64,000 nucleotides of DNA from the NCBI GenBank assembly GCA_963792485.1, contig CAWBWL010000007.1:868001-932000 (forward strand). Direction: 5' to 3'. Positions 33,722-41,829 of the stretch are shown one piece after another. Source of the DNA: JANOYJ01 sp963792485. GTDB taxonomy: Bacteria > Pseudomonadota > Alphaproteobacteria > Rhizobiales > Rhizobiaceae. How positions within the stretch are numbered: the first letter of the stretch is position 1; the number at the start of each line of letters is the position of its first letter. Made by a program: the position numbers and the translations under genes. Under the pieces are notes generated by a model. It worked only from the letters and a program-made list of their open reading frames with translations, did not search any database and was not told where the DNA came from.

Positions 33722-34483
33722 CTACGCCGACTGAAGCAGCGGAGGCATATCATTCCAGGTTCTGCCTTTATATTCACGGCCAGTTTTCTTCTTATTCACA
33801 CCACCCCATTGCTTAAAGAAAAACGCCGTTTCGGACTCGTCACAGGCGCTCTTGATTTCATCAACCCAGTCGATATCCATTGGCCGTGCGCCCGGACCCG
33901 ACTCCCCTCCGACAATTGCCCAGTCTATGCCAGCCAAGTTTGCCTGCCACACGCTGCCAATCAGTGGCTCGAAGGAGATGAACTTCACGTTTGCTCGAGT
34001 GGCCCTCAAATCGTCTACCCGTGAAAGATACTTTGCGCTCTCCACTGAAGTGCCAAGCCAGACATTTTCGAGTGTTGGCAGCTCGAATTCATCGACAATT
34101 CGCCGCATGTTTTCTGGACGCTTGGTGAGTATTTGAAACACATGCCAGTGTGACTCAGCCATGACGTCCCACACACGCTGGATGTAGGCAGGCGGCACAC
34201 CGTCCTGAAACAGGTCGGACATGGAATTTACAAAGATCATCCTTGGTTTTGACCAAGACAAAGGCGCCAGAAGCATCCGCTCATTGAGAATGACTTTACC
34301 TGTCCAGACCGAGCGATTTCCACTTTTCCGTGTTGTGCCGCGATAACTTGCATGCCCCATTGCTTGAAGGCGTGCCGCCATTCGCATCGCGTAACAGTTT
34401 GTGCATCCCGGCGATAAGATCGTACAGCCGGAGACCGGATTCCAAGTTGCGTCGGTCCATTCGATATCAGAAAGTCCAGCCAT
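33722..34483 (-). CDS. DUF5131 (phage Gp37/Gp68, three-Cys-motif) family protein
   Basis: A 253-residue protein beginning MAGLSDIEWTDATWNPVSGC. The three-Cys signature is CTILSPGCTNCYAMRMAARL near residues 20-38, a radical-SAM-like Cx6-7CxxC arrangement. Later motifs are FVNSMSDLFQDGVP, FQILTKRPENM and WAIVGGESGPGARPMD. The family is found in phages and in bacterial mobile regions, and its partner is TcmP. Its ATG overlaps the stop of the tcmP gene by one base (TAATG), a strong sign of coupled translation. The biochemical role is unsettled. The DNA is visibly more A/T-rich than the surroundings. Confidence 0.88.
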   Translation of the reverse strand: MAGLSDIEWTDATWNPVSGCTILSPGCTNCYAMRMAARLQAMGHASYRGTTRKSGNRSVWTGKVILNERMLLAPLSWSKPRMIFVNSMSDLFQDGVPPAYIQRVWDVMAESHWHVFQILTKRPENMRRIVDEFELPTLENVWLGTSVESAKYLSRVDDLRATRANVKFISFEPLIGSVWQANLAGIDWAIVGGESGPGARPMDIDWVDEIKSACDESETAFFFKQWGGVNKKKTGREYKGRTWNDMPPLLQSA

Positions 34484-35362
34484 TATTTCCTCGTCATGAT
34501 GTCACTGGCCACGCGCGCAGCCAAAGCGCGAGCTGGGCCACTTGGATTTGCGCACGCAAACAAAAGTGAAAACTTGTGTATTCCACCACTACCCATTGGC
34601 ATCCAACGCTCAGACACATGGCCTTTGAAAATAGACTTCAAGCGCGATATCATGAATCTCGTAATTCTATCAGCCGTGGCAATCTTGCGATTTACCTCCG
34701 GCGCATCTCCGAACAAATCCGCTTGACCGGACCGTTCAAAGCTTTCCTGCCTCCAATCATTTGTGCCAAACAGCCGGTCCAATGAGCGTTCTGCGTCCTT
34801 TTGTACATTTCCGTCATTGGTGATTTGCCTTGCAACACCCAAACCCGCCGGAAATAAATACCACAAGTCAGCTTTCTCGGTAGATGCGATCTTTTCGAGC
34901 GTCTCCCAACCGACTTGATTCCCAAATGGGTCCAAGAAAATCACTGCCCGATCAAACTGCTGCAGGCCATCGCAAAATCTCGCCACCGCGTCATTTGCGT
35001 CGGCTTTCCAAATATCTATGCGGTCAATCAGGCCCTGAAACTCAGACTTCAGTCCTTCAAGCTGGCGCACTTTTTTTGATTCAAGTTCCGCGAACACGTA
35101 CTGATCAAATGGCCTCTCAACCTGCAGCGCCCGTCGCGCCGAACCTTCGATAAATTGTTCAATGTCAACTCCAATGGAGTTCTACTTCAGAAAGGAGCGG
35201 CAATCCGCTTGCAAAGGGAATGCTTCCAGTCCCTGCAAATGCGTCCAAATATTTCAACTTGAACCGCTGCTTGGCAAGCGCTTTGGTGTAGAAATTCAAA
35301 TAGTCCGCGACCGTCTTGAGTTTGACTACAGTGTCTCCGGATCCAAAAACTCTTTGCGTCAT
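34483..35362 (-). CDS. tcmP: Three-Cys-motif partner protein TcmP (one frameshift)
   Basis: About 290 residues when joined. The first part, from the ATG at 35362, reads TVADYLNFYTKALAKQRFKL, KYLDAFAGTGS (a methyltransferase-like nucleotide-binding loop) and then breaks near 35,185. The frame resumes at VDIEQFIEGSARRALQVERP and continues through VIFLDPFGNQVGWETLEKIA to the stop at 34483. This domain order fits the TcmP family, always found with a three-Cys-motif protein, here the DUF5131 gene directly downstream. The pair sits in A/T-rich DNA between the LysR gene and a duplicated small gene, so it is probably acquired. Function is not established; an RNA- or nucleic-acid-modifying or defence role is possible. 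Confidence 0.85.
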
Positions 35363-35500
35363 TTCTCAAGCGCCCGAAACATAACAAGAACAAAATTGCA
35401 TGTTTCCGAGCAACCTGCAAGCGAATTCATATCAAAATTGCGTAAGACTGCGCTCTGACGTTCTAGTCACACGAACATCAACACTGCATGAGCCTTGCAC

Positions 35501-35634
35501 TCATCCAAACACCCTAACCTTCTCCCCCTTCTCCAGCATCTCCACAATGGCGCGGCACGCTGGCGTCACCTTGGCTTTGTTCCTGATCAAGCACGCCTGC
35601 GTCGGCGCGCGGTAGCTGACGCCTTTGCGGTCGG
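35501..35634 (-). pseudogene. Truncated copy of the Cys-rich protein gene at 36943
   Basis: Read on the minus strand, about 44 codons end at a TGA at 35501: KGVSYRAPTQACLIRNKAKV, then TPACRAIVEMLEKGEKVRVF. They match the C-terminal half of the intact protein at 36943-37185 at nearly every residue. The signal peptide and first half are missing. The copy abuts the 3' end of the F420-reductase-like gene, so the intact and broken copies flank the reductase/TetR cassette. Confidence 0.85.
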
Positions 35635-35642
35635 CAAACCCC

Positions 35643-36320
35643 TCACCGCACCACCTTCACATTAAACATCGGCGTCCCCGTCACGCCCCACAATATCACC
35701 CAGAGCGGCAGCAAATGTTCCGTGCCGCGTGCGCTCTTGATGCCGCCGAGGTCTAGCACCGACTTCCAGCCGAATTCGTGTTTCGCCAGATGCTCGACTT
35801 CCGCCTTGGCGCGGGAGTCTTCGCCGGCGATCAACAAATCGTGCTCGCCGGATATGGCGGCGGGATTGATCATGACGGCGGCGGAGATGGTGTTGAAGGC
35901 TTTGACGACGCGGGCTTTCGGGAAGGCTTTCTGGATTTCTTCGCCGAGCGATGTCGCGCCCGCGTAATGCGGCAGGATGGCGGGCGGCATGCCGTTTGAG
36001 AAGTCGAGCGGGTTGGAAATATCGACCAACACTTTTGAGCCGAGCGCATCCGCGCCCGCCAGCGTCAGCGCTGCAATGGCACCCGCGCCCTGCGTGGCGT
36101 TAAAAATGATGTCGCCATGTTCGGCGGCCTCGCGCATGGTGACGATTTTAGCCCCCGTCTCCGCCGCCCATGCGGAAAGCGGTTTGGCCATCTGCCGGTC
36201 CTTGGCAAGCTCCTGAGGCGTCACATTGCGGATGCCGAGCACCACGTCATGGCCATTGGCCGTCAGTTTGCCGCCGATTGTCTGCCCGACCGAGCCGCCG
36301 CCGATGATTCCTATTTTCAT
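35643..36320 (-). CDS. F420-dependent NADP reductase-like oxidoreductase
   Basis: A 225-residue Rossmann-fold protein. The ATG at 36320 is preceded by GGGAG at eight bases. The earlier TTG at 36326 is less likely. The nucleotide-binding loop is KIGIIGGGSVGQTIGGKL. Later motifs DIIFNATQGAGAIAAL, VLVDISNPLDF and VVKAFNTISAAVMINPAAI are typical of the NADPH-dependent F420 reductase (Fno)-like family. Proteobacterial members usually act on NADP(H) and an unknown substrate. It is divergent from the TetR gene at 36392, and two operator-like palindromes lie between them, so it is probably the target of that regulator. Confidence 0.85.
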   Translation of the reverse strand: MKIGIIGGGSVGQTIGGKLTANGHDVVLGIRNVTPQELAKDRQMAKPLSAWAAETGAKIVTMREAAEHGDIIFNATQGAGAIAALTLAGADALGSKVLVDISNPLDFSNGMPPAILPHYAGATSLGEEIQKAFPKARVVKAFNTISAAVMINPAAISGEHDLLIAGEDSRAKAEVEHLAKHEFGWKSVLDLGGIKSARGTEHLLPLWVILWGVTGTPMFNVKVVR

Positions 36321-36343
36321 AATCAAGCTCCCATGTTATAGAC

Positions 36344-36389
36344 AGACAGGTTCGTCTACTAGTAACACTAAATACAGACAGGTCTGTCT
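36344..36389. promoter_or_regulatory. Two TetR-type operators in the divergent promoter
   Basis: The site at 36376-36389 is a perfect 14-base palindrome, AGACAGGTCTGTCT, directly before the tetR ATG. A second copy at 36344-36357, AGACAGGTTCGTCT, has one mismatch. They are spaced 32 bases apart (about three helical turns), which suits cooperative binding. Autorepression and control of the divergent reductase are inferred. Confidence 0.7.
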
Positions 36390-36391
36390 AC

Positions 36392-36946
36392 ATGTCAAGT
36401 GAAATTTCCCCGCGCGAGCGGATCATGATGACGGCGGCAACGCTGTTCTACAAAGAGGGTTACCGCGCCGTCGGCATTGACCGGGTCATTGCCGAGTCCG
36501 GCGTTGCCAAGGCGACTTTCTACAAGCACTTCCCCTCCAAAGACGATCTCATCGTCGCCTGGATTGAGCGGGCCGAGACATATTCGGCTGACGCCTTCGC
36601 GATGACCGGCGCCAGGGAGCCGCTGTTTGCCTATGTCGATCAGGTGATCAAGATCGCCGCTTCGCCCAACTGCCTCGGCTGCACATTCCAGGGCAGTGCC
36701 GCCGAGTTCCACGACCCGGCACACCCCGCCCATGCGGCGTCCATCCGCGTCAAGCAGAACGTGCTTGCCCATTTGCAGGATCTTGCCAAGCGGCAGGGCG
36801 TTGCGGAACCCAAAAAGGCAGCCGAACTCGTCTTCCTCCTGGTCGAGGGCGTCTGGGCCAGCGTGCGCATGTTTGGCCAGAAGGCCCCCATCAGGCATGT
36901 CCCGAAACTCGTGCGGGAGATGGTGACGGCGATGGGCTGCAACTAG
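36392..36946 (+). CDS. TetR-family transcriptional regulator
   Basis: A 184-residue protein. The helix-turn-helix reads RIMMTAATLFYKEGYRAVGI then VIAESGVAKATFYKHFPSKD, and the rest is a helical ligand-binding domain. The middle contains CLGCTFQGSAAEFHDPAHPA, with a CxxC pair typical of TetR_C_6/YcdC-like relatives. It begins three bases after the second operator and is divergent from the reductase gene. Its stop (TAG 36944-36946) overlaps the stop of the convergent Cys-rich gene. Confidence 0.9.
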   Translation: MSSEISPRERIMMTAATLFYKEGYRAVGIDRVIAESGVAKATFYKHFPSKDDLIVAWIERAETYSADAFAMTGAREPLFAYVDQVIKIAASPNCLGCTFQGSAAEFHDPAHPAHAASIRVKQNVLAHLQDLAKRQGVAEPKKAAELVFLLVEGVWASVRMFGQKAPIRHVPKLVREMVTAMGCN

Positions 36947-37185
36947 CCGCCAAACACCCGCACCTTTTCCCCCTTCTCCAGCCGCTCGACAATCTTGCGG
37001 CAGGCGGGCGTCACTTTCGCCTTGTTCCTGATCAGGCACGCCTGCATCGGCGCGCCATAGCTGACGCCTTTGCAATAGGCTTTGGAGTCATCGCCGCAGG
37101 TGCGGATGACGGTGGTGAGGCCGACGGCATGGGCGGCGCTGACGGCGCAGAGGGTGACGAGCAGAACGAGGGCCAATTTTTTCAT
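36943..37185 (-). CDS. Small exported Cys-rich protein, 80 residues
   Basis: The ATG at 37185 gives a signal peptide of about 20 residues (MKKLALVLLVTLCAVSAAHA). An upstream extension to 37251 has no support. The mature part has four Cys (RTCGDDSKAYC, QAC, PAC) in a pattern like the Cys-rich repeat of Golgi protein GLG1 (PF00839-type), used here as a periplasmic domain of unknown role. It is duplicated: a truncated copy lies at 35501-35634. The tail is MQACLIRNKAKVTPACRKIV followed by ERLEKGEKVRVFGG. Confidence 0.75.
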   Translation of the reverse strand: MKKLALVLLVTLCAVSAAHAVGLTTVIRTCGDDSKAYCKGVSYGAPMQACLIRNKAKVTPACRKIVERLEKGEKVRVFGG

Positions 37186-37634
37186 AGGGGTGAGATAGCG
37201 TGTTTGCCGGCCGCTGCAAGATTGCGTGTTGCATGACTGAGCCCATGGCACGAATTTGGAAGCGGCACTCTAAGAACCAGCGCCCTGCGCGCCCCTCTGT
37301 CCTGTTGGACTGCCGGCCCGGCGCGAGGCGCCCCTCTCTGTCCTGTCGGACATCTCCCCCGCGAGGGGGAGATCGGCTGTGTCACAGCCTTCCCCACTTC
37401 TTGCACCGTTGCAAGCAAACGCGAAAGCGGCGGTGAGCGATCTCTCCCCTCGCGGGAGAGATGTCCGACAGGACAGAGAGGGGCGGCTCGCGCCACGCAT
37501 TCGTATGCCCTGAACCGCCCAACTGTGGGATGAGAACACGAATTTTCTCGAGCAAATTCAATCGCCAGAAAAAATACTTATCCCACCCCTTTCATCCTGC
37601 CCCATAATCCGCCGCGTGTGTGGAAAGGCAGGGC
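37186..37634. other. Intergenic region carrying palindromic element B
   Basis: About 450 bases without a gene. Element B and a partial extra arm (37282-37322) fill the first part. The stretch 37500-37634 is A/T-richer and should hold the promoter of the next plus-strand gene. Confidence 0.6.
37321..37494. repeat. Palindromic intergenic element B, related to element A
   Basis: The left arm (37321-37374) and right arm (37441-37494) are nearly perfect inverted repeats with the same core CTGTCCTGTCGGACATCTCC as element A, but with a GCGAGGGGGAG hairpin in place of the CACAAG hairpin. A third partial arm (CCCCTCTGTCCTGTTGGAC) lies just upstream. Two related copies in one 64-kb window show a dispersed family. 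Confidence 0.8.
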
Positions 37635-38389
37635 ATGTCGGATATTGACTGGAAAGGGGTGATTGAGCGGCAGTCGCGGGACTTGTTCTTTGTCATGACA
37701 GAGATGTTCTTCATGGCCGGTCTCAACAAGGGCGTGCCGGTGACGGTGCTGACGCGGCGCATTTACCGGCGTATCTTGATCCTGCTGCGCCCGGCGGAAG
37801 CGGCGCTGCGCCGGCTGATCATCATTGCCGCGCGCGGCATTGTGCTGAAGGTCAGGCCCAGCGGCCCGTTTCCGAAGGAACTGGCGGCGAAGCTGAAGAA
37901 GATGGAGCGGGCTTCGGATGCGGCTTCGGATACGGCTTGGATAAAGCGGGGCGCATTCCCGTGTTCAATCTGATCGAGCCGCTCAAGCATTTCGCCCGGC
38001 CCGGCGGACGCAAGCCGTTCCAGGGCAGACCCACCTCGTTTCCGCGCATCAGCGTGCCCGGCTGGTCCACGCCGTATTTTCCGCCCGAACCGGTTCCCCT
38101 CACCGGCGAGGACCCGATCAACGCCGCGCGGCTCATCCGGCGCATTACAGCGTTCAAACACGCGCTGGCAACGCTGCCCAAACAGGCGCGGCGCTATGTG
38201 CGCTGGCGCGGCAAGATGTTACTCGAAATCCGCAAACTCACCGCGCGCAAACGCGGCTCGCGCATCTCGACCATCCGTCCCGGCTATCCGCTCGGCCATC
38301 GCAAGAAACAGATCCATGAGGTCGACCGGGTCCTCAGCGACTGCTGCTATTTTCTGCGCGAATTGCGGAAGGAGCAGGATACTTCGTAA
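37635..38389 (+). CDS. Basic protein of unknown function (one frameshift)
   Basis: About 250 residues. The ATG at 37635 begins MSDIDWKGVIERQSRDLFFV. The first 100 residues read well (RRIYRRILILLRPAEAALRR). A frameshift near 37,940 follows, and the second frame continues GRIPVFNLIEPLKHFARPGG, ISVPGWSTPYFPPEPVPLTG and a basic, Arg-rich C-terminus ending about RELRKEQDTS. No catalytic or membrane signature was found. It is separated from mutL by about 190 bases. I do not recognise it beyond a likely conserved hypothetical of Hyphomicrobiales. Confidence 0.55.
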
Positions 38390-38577
38390 GGGGCGGTGGC
38401 GCACTATTTCTGGTCTGAAGACCCGGAAGGCAATGCCTGCCCGGAGCGTACGCGCGGCATCGCCCGGCTTTGCCGCTGCAGAGCTTGGCAGGACTTTTCG
38501 CGCCGGTTAGTCACGCCGGAGCCTTGGCGGAGGCGGAAGCCTTGGCGCAGCGGGACGAATCCGCCTATAAGCCGCCC

Positions 38578-40396
38578 ATGACCATCCGCCAGCTTTCCGA
38601 CACGCTCATCAACCAGATCGCCGCCGGCGAGGTGATTGAGCGGCCTGCGAGCGTCGTCAAGGAACTTGTCGAAAACGCGCTCGATGCCGGGGCGTCGCGG
38701 GTCGAGATTGTCACGGCTGGCGGCGGGCTGTCGCTGATCCGGGTGTCGGATGACGGCTCAGGCATTTCCGAAAGCCAGCTGAAACTTGCCGTGTCGCGGC
38801 ATTGCACCTCGAAGCTTTCCGATGATTTGCTTGACATCCGCTCGCTCGGCTTCCGTGGCGAGGCGCTGCCCTCCATCGGCTCGGTCTCCCGGCTGACGAT
38901 GCGCTCGCGGGCCGTTGGGGCTTCCGGCTCTTATGAAGTGCGGCTCGAAGGCGGGCACATGTCGGCGGTGCAGCCGGCGGCTTTGTCCAAGGGCACGTTT
39001 GTCGAGGTGCGGGACCTCTTCTTCAACACCCCTGCCCGGCTGAAATTCATGAAGGGCGAGCGGGCCGAATCCTCGGCCATAACAGATGTCGTCAAGCGCA
39101 TCGCCATCGCCTTTCCGCAGGTCCGCTTCGAGCTTTCAGGCTCCGATCGGCAGGCGCTGACTTTGCCTGCATGCGCAGCCGGGCGGCGAGGGATTGCGGC
39201 GGCGGATCGCCAATGTGATGGGCGAGGAGTTTCCCGACAATGCGCTGGAAGTGGACGCTTCGCGCGAACAGGTTCGGCTCACCGGGCTGGCGGGGATACC
39301 CTCGTTCAGCCGGGCCAATTCACTCAGCCAGTTCGCCTATGTCAACGGACGGCCGGTGCGCGACAAGCTGATTGCGGCCTCGATCCGCGCCGCTTATGCC
39401 GATGTGATGGCGCGCGACCGGCATGCGGTGACCGCCCTGTTCATCGATCTTGAGCCGGGGCTGGTGGACGTCAATGTGCATCCGGCCAAGGCCGATGTGC
39501 GTTTCCGCGATCCGGGCCTGGTGCGCGGGCTGATTATCGGCGCGATCCGCGAGCAGCTCGCCGCATCCGGCATCCGCCCGGCAACCTCAGGCGCCGCGGC
39601 GATGATGGGGTCCTTCCGCCGGGGATTTGAGGCGGATGCCCGCAGCGGTTATTCCGCCAGAACTTCCGGATTTTACGCGCCGCCGCCGCAGGCTTATGAT
39701 GTGAACCAGTCACCCAACCGGCCGTTCGGCTTCGGGGAGGAGCGGCAGGCCGCCTTTGACCATGTGGGCCAGCCCAGCGCGGATGTCAGGTCAAACGGTG
39801 ATGCGCCAATCAGCAGCTTCCCGCTCGGCGCGGCGCGCGCGCAAGTCGCCTCAACCTATATCGTCGCCGAAACCGGCGACAGCCTGGTCTTGATCGACCA
39901 GCATGCGGCGCATGAGCGGCTGGTCTATGAGGCGCTGAAAAAGGCGCTGGATGATCGTGGGCTCCCCGCGCAGCTTCTGCTCATTCCCGAAATCGTCGAT
40001 TTGCCGGAAGATGATGCGGACCGGCTCGCGGCGCAGTCGGACCTGCTCTCCCGTTTCGGCCTGCAGCTCGAGCGGTTCGGTCCGGGCGCGGTGGCGGTGC
40101 GGGCAACCCCTTCAGTGCTCGGCCGGACCGATGTCGCCGCGCTGGTGCGTGATCTGGCCGATGAGCTTGCCGAACATGACAGCGCTGATGGCCTGAAGGC
40201 GCGAATCGACCATGTGGCGGCGACCATGGCCTGTCATGGCTCGGTGCGGGCGGGGCGGCAGCTGAAGCCGGACGAGATGAATGCGCTTCTGCGCCAGATG
40301 GAGAGCGTCCCCGGCTCCGGCACCTGCAATCATGGCCGTCCGACCTTTATCGAATTAAAGCTTTCAGATATAGAGAGGCTGTTCGGCCGGCGATGA
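38578..40396 (+). CDS. mutL: DNA mismatch repair protein MutL (one frameshift)
   Basis: About 606 residues when joined. The ATG at 38578 starts MTIRQLSDTLINQIAAGEVI. The GHKL ATPase motifs are KELVENALDAGA, RVSDDGSGI and LGFRGEALPSI. A spurious base near 39,173 shifts the frame. The continuation is RRRIANVMGEEFPDNALEVD, RPVRDKLIAASIRA, a flexible linker and the C-terminal dimerisation domain. The latter contains DQHAAHERLVYE, which fits the DQHA-x2-E-x4-E endonuclease motif, and CNHGRPTFIEL. MutL couples MutS mismatch recognition to strand incision. The motif marks an endonuclease-type MutL, as expected in organisms without MutH. DUF2093 follows directly. Confidence 0.93.
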
Positions 40397-40648
40397 ATGG
40401 AGACGCATGTGAACAGGTTTGAAGGTCCGGGCGCTGGTGAGGCGCGGGTGCGCTATCTGGATGCGGACTTCCAGGTCCTGTCGGTCGGCTCGTTTGTGAC
40501 CTGCGCTGTCACGGGCGCGCGCATTCCTCTGGATGAACTCAAATATTGGAGCGTTGACCGGCAGGAGCCCTATGTGGATATCCAGGCCTCTTTGTCACGC
40601 GAGGCCGAGTTTGATTCAAGGTTTCGGCGCGGGACGGTAAAACTTTAG
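40397..40648 (+). CDS. DUF2093 domain protein
   Basis: An 83-residue protein beginning immediately after the mutL stop. The core is GEARVRYLDADFQVLSVGSF, VTCAVTGARIPLDELKYWSV and RQEPYVDIQASLSRE. It matches the conserved DUF2093 family of alphaproteobacteria, which is habitually next to mutL or lpxK. Two Cys are not arranged as a clear metal site. Function is unknown. Confidence 0.9.
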   Translation: METHVNRFEGPGAGEARVRYLDADFQVLSVGSFVTCAVTGARIPLDELKYWSVDRQEPYVDIQASLSREAEFDSRFRRGTVKL

Positions 40649-40661
40649 TCAAATCATATCC

Positions 40662-40676
40662 TTAACCATTGATTAA
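40662..40676. promoter_or_regulatory. Perfect CtrA-type site before the acyltransferase gene
   Basis: TTAACCATTGATTAA is an exact TTAA-N7-TTAA site, 68 bases upstream of the acyltransferase ATG. It contains the extended TTAACCAT half-site preferred by CtrA. It predicts cell-cycle-dependent transcription, inferred from the motif. Confidence 0.6.
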
Positions 40677-40743
40677 CAAAACCTGCCCGTTGCATTCTTG
40701 TGCGGCGCAAAATGTCCTAACCTCTCAGTTTGAGGATGGGAAC

Positions 40744-41829
40744 ATGAACGGAGACCGCATCGTCCGGCTGGACGGACTAAGGTTTTTGGCGGCGCTGGCC
40801 GTGGTGATGTTTCACTACGCTTTCCGCGGCGAAGCCATCGGTGTCATGCCTGCGCTCAATCTCCCCGAATGGTTCGCCGGCATTTCCAAACACGGCTATC
40901 TCGGCGTCAATCTGTTCTTCATGATCTCCGGCTTCGTCATCGCCTGGTCTGCCCATGAGCGTCCGGCGCTGGACTTTGCCGCCGCGCGGCTGGCGCGGCT
41001 TTATCCCGCTCATCTTGCCGCCATGACCATCACTTTCCTGATCACGCTGCAGTTCGGCGCGCCGCATTTTTCTGCGGACTGGCTGCAATATGCCGCAAAT
41101 CTCACCATGCTCGCGCCGCTGTTCGGTCAGAACTTCTTGGACGGCGCCTATTGGTCCATCGTGCTGGAGCTGTTCTTCTACGCCTGGGTGTTCCTGTTTC
41201 TTGCCCTTGGCCTGTTCGAAAAACACTGCACTCGCATTGTACTGGTTTGGCTCGCCATCGCTCTGTTCAATGAGCACTTGTTCCACATCAAGGCGATAAG
41301 GGTCATCTTCCTGACCGAGTTCGCCGGCTTCTTCTCCGCCGGAATCCTGATGTACCGCTGGCGCGCGGGCCTCGCCGATCTTGCCACGCTGCTCCTGCTG
41401 GCTCTCAGCCTTGGCGTTTCCATCCGCACCAGTCTCAACCTGCTGCCGGTCATCGAACAGGTCTATCAAACCGCGTTCTCCGGAGTGTTGACCGCAGTTC
41501 TTGTCACATTGCTCTTCGCAATCCTGTATGCTGCGACCTCGCCCCGCCCCCCGCGCATTTCGCCGCGCATTCTCCTGCCGCTCGGGGCAATCAGCTATCC
41601 GCTGTACCTGTTGCACCAGCACATCGGCTATATGGCTTTCAACAGTCTGGCAGGTTCAATGAGCGGGCTCGCGGCGATGCTCATGGTCACTTTGGGCGTT
41701 ATCGTCCTGGCCACGCTGATCTGGATTGGCGTTGAAAAACCATTGCGTTCGCCCTTGCGGCGAGCCTTGCTTGCGTCAGTCCAACGCATGGCGCGATTCC
41801 TGCCCGCAGGGCGCTATATCGAAACTTAA
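40744..41829 (+). CDS. Acyltransferase 3 (OafA/NodX-type) membrane protein
   Basis: A 361-residue integral membrane protein starting at 40744 (MNGDRIVRLDGLRFLAALAV). The family signature RLDGLRFLAALAVVMFHY is followed by GVNLFFMISGFVIAWSA and R-rich loop AAARLARLYPAHLAAM. About ten membrane helices follow. These enzymes O-acylate extracytoplasmic sugars such as O-antigen, capsule or Nod-factor-like glycans; the His of FHY is catalytically relevant in relatives. It lies beside lipid A and Kdo genes but in the opposite direction. Its stop overlaps that of lpxK by four bases. Confidence 0.9.
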   Translation: MNGDRIVRLDGLRFLAALAVVMFHYAFRGEAIGVMPALNLPEWFAGISKHGYLGVNLFFMISGFVIAWSAHERPALDFAAARLARLYPAHLAAMTITFLITLQFGAPHFSADWLQYAANLTMLAPLFGQNFLDGAYWSIVLELFFYAWVFLFLALGLFEKHCTRIVLVWLAIALFNEHLFHIKAIRVIFLTEFAGFFSAGILMYRWRAGLADLATLLLLALSLGVSIRTSLNLLPVIEQVYQTAFSGVLTAVLVTLLFAILYAATSPRPPRISPRILLPLGAISYPLYLLHQHIGYMAFNSLAGSMSGLAAMLMVTLGVIVLATLIWIGVEKPLRSPLRRALLASVQRMARFLPAGRYIET

